The notes beneath the pieces were generated by a model that did not search any database, was not told where the DNA came from, and saw nothing but the letters and a program-made list of their open reading frames with translations. From Pyrinomonadaceae bacterium (lineage in GTDB: Bacteria; Acidobacteriota; Blastocatellia; Pyrinomonadales; Pyrinomonadaceae), in the NCBI GenBank assembly GCA_019694395.1, contig JAIBCC010000035.1, positions 1 through 59,685 on the forward strand: 59,685 nt of DNA. Reading direction: 5' to 3'. Every line of letters begins with the position of its first letter. Within the stretch, counting starts at the first letter, position 1. A program made the translations under genes and the position numbers. Below are positions 59,561-59,685 of the stretch, piece after piece.

Positions 59561-59685
59561 TTAGCTTGTCTGCCAAATTTCTTTCAAAACTCTCATAAAA
59601 TTACCGCCAAGAATTCCTTTAATGTCGTTATCAGTGTATTTGCGGCGAATTAAACCTTCGGTCAGATCGAACATCCTTTTTGGAT
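59561..59685 (-). CDS. C-terminal end of an M19 membrane (renal-type) dipeptidase
   Basis: The last 41 residues of a protein whose start lies beyond the right edge. The frame reads RMFDLTEGLIRRKYTDNDIK, then GILGGNFMRVLKEIWQTS and a TAA stop. The ending DIKGILGGNFMRV is the conserved C-terminus of M19 dipeptidases, Zn enzymes that split dipeptides, including those with a D-residue at the C-terminus. It is the first gene of the same-strand group of peptide/murein genes. Partial at the window edge, not broken. Confidence 0.85.
   Translation of the reverse strand, partial: PKRMFDLTEGLIRRKYTDNDIKGILGGNFMRVLKEIWQTS

Overview
The window is AT-rich, gene-dense DNA from a Gram-negative bacterium: there are Sec and Tat signal peptides, a predicted outer-membrane barrel, MurB, and many membrane histidine kinases. 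Several traits together recall Acidobacteriota, perhaps class Blastocatellia: stand-alone OmpR-type winged-helix proteins, a PAS protein with a C-terminal CxxC/CxxC motif, a Gfo/Idh-type GH109, many beta-lactamase-family hydrolases, and sigma-54 control. That placement is inference; no rRNA or tRNA gene was seen. Many genes lack a clear Shine-Dalgarno sequence.

Layout. 1-7.2 kb: a MerR regulator with a MerR-type promoter (20-bp spacer) reading off the left edge, an EF-G-like GTPase, a winged-helix protein, a secreted TPR protein, and murB. 7.3-14.5 kb (minus): a compact six-gene operon with an amidohydrolase, GH27, GH35, a LacC-like kinase, a DeoR/AgaR-type repressor and a GH109 alpha-N-acetylgalactosaminidase. 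15-16.8 kb: a receiver-GGDEF-EAL protein. 17-23.5 kb: an apparent sigma-54 operon for a secreted subunit, an Ig-fold chaperone-like protein and a large usher-like barrel, followed by a pseudo-receiver, a winged-helix protein and a PAS/CxxC protein. 24-33.3 kb: a signalling cluster with an eight-PAS kinase, an Rcp1-like receiver, a hybrid kinase and an NtrC-type regulator. 33.3-38.3 kb: the second half of the sugar pathway, with an SSS symporter, a class II aldolase and a PfkB kinase divergent from agaS. 39-49.3 kb: two hybrid kinases, an NtrC-type activator, several very small membrane proteins, a probable noncoding RNA and five further sigma-54-like promoters; it reads as an envelope-stress island. 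49.4-59.7 kb: YjbQ, a PhyH-type dioxygenase, and a set of peptide/murein genes: a serine hydrolase fused to a VanX-type dipeptidase, an enolase-superfamily racemase/epimerase, three more serine hydrolases and the tail of an M19 dipeptidase.

How the parts fit. The two sugar loci lie 22 kb apart but carry nearly the same 60-bp control module (54 of 60 identical by eye) beside the first minus-strand gene of each. It contains three 10-bp CTTTC-type direct repeats of the kind DeoR/AgaR regulators bind. Together they supply glycosidases, uptake, phosphorylation, AgaS, tagatose-6-phosphate kinase and aldolase steps for galactose/GalNAc-containing glycans; the GalNAc-6-phosphate deacetylase is not visible. 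The sigma-54-like promoters share TGGCA(C/T)-N5-T(T/C)G(C/T/A)A and tie the secretion operon, the small stress-type membrane proteins, one kinase operon and the RNA to the NtrC-type activators. The best candidates for something undescribed are the chaperone/usher-like operon at 17-23 kb and the sigma-54-driven RNA at 49.0-49.3 kb.
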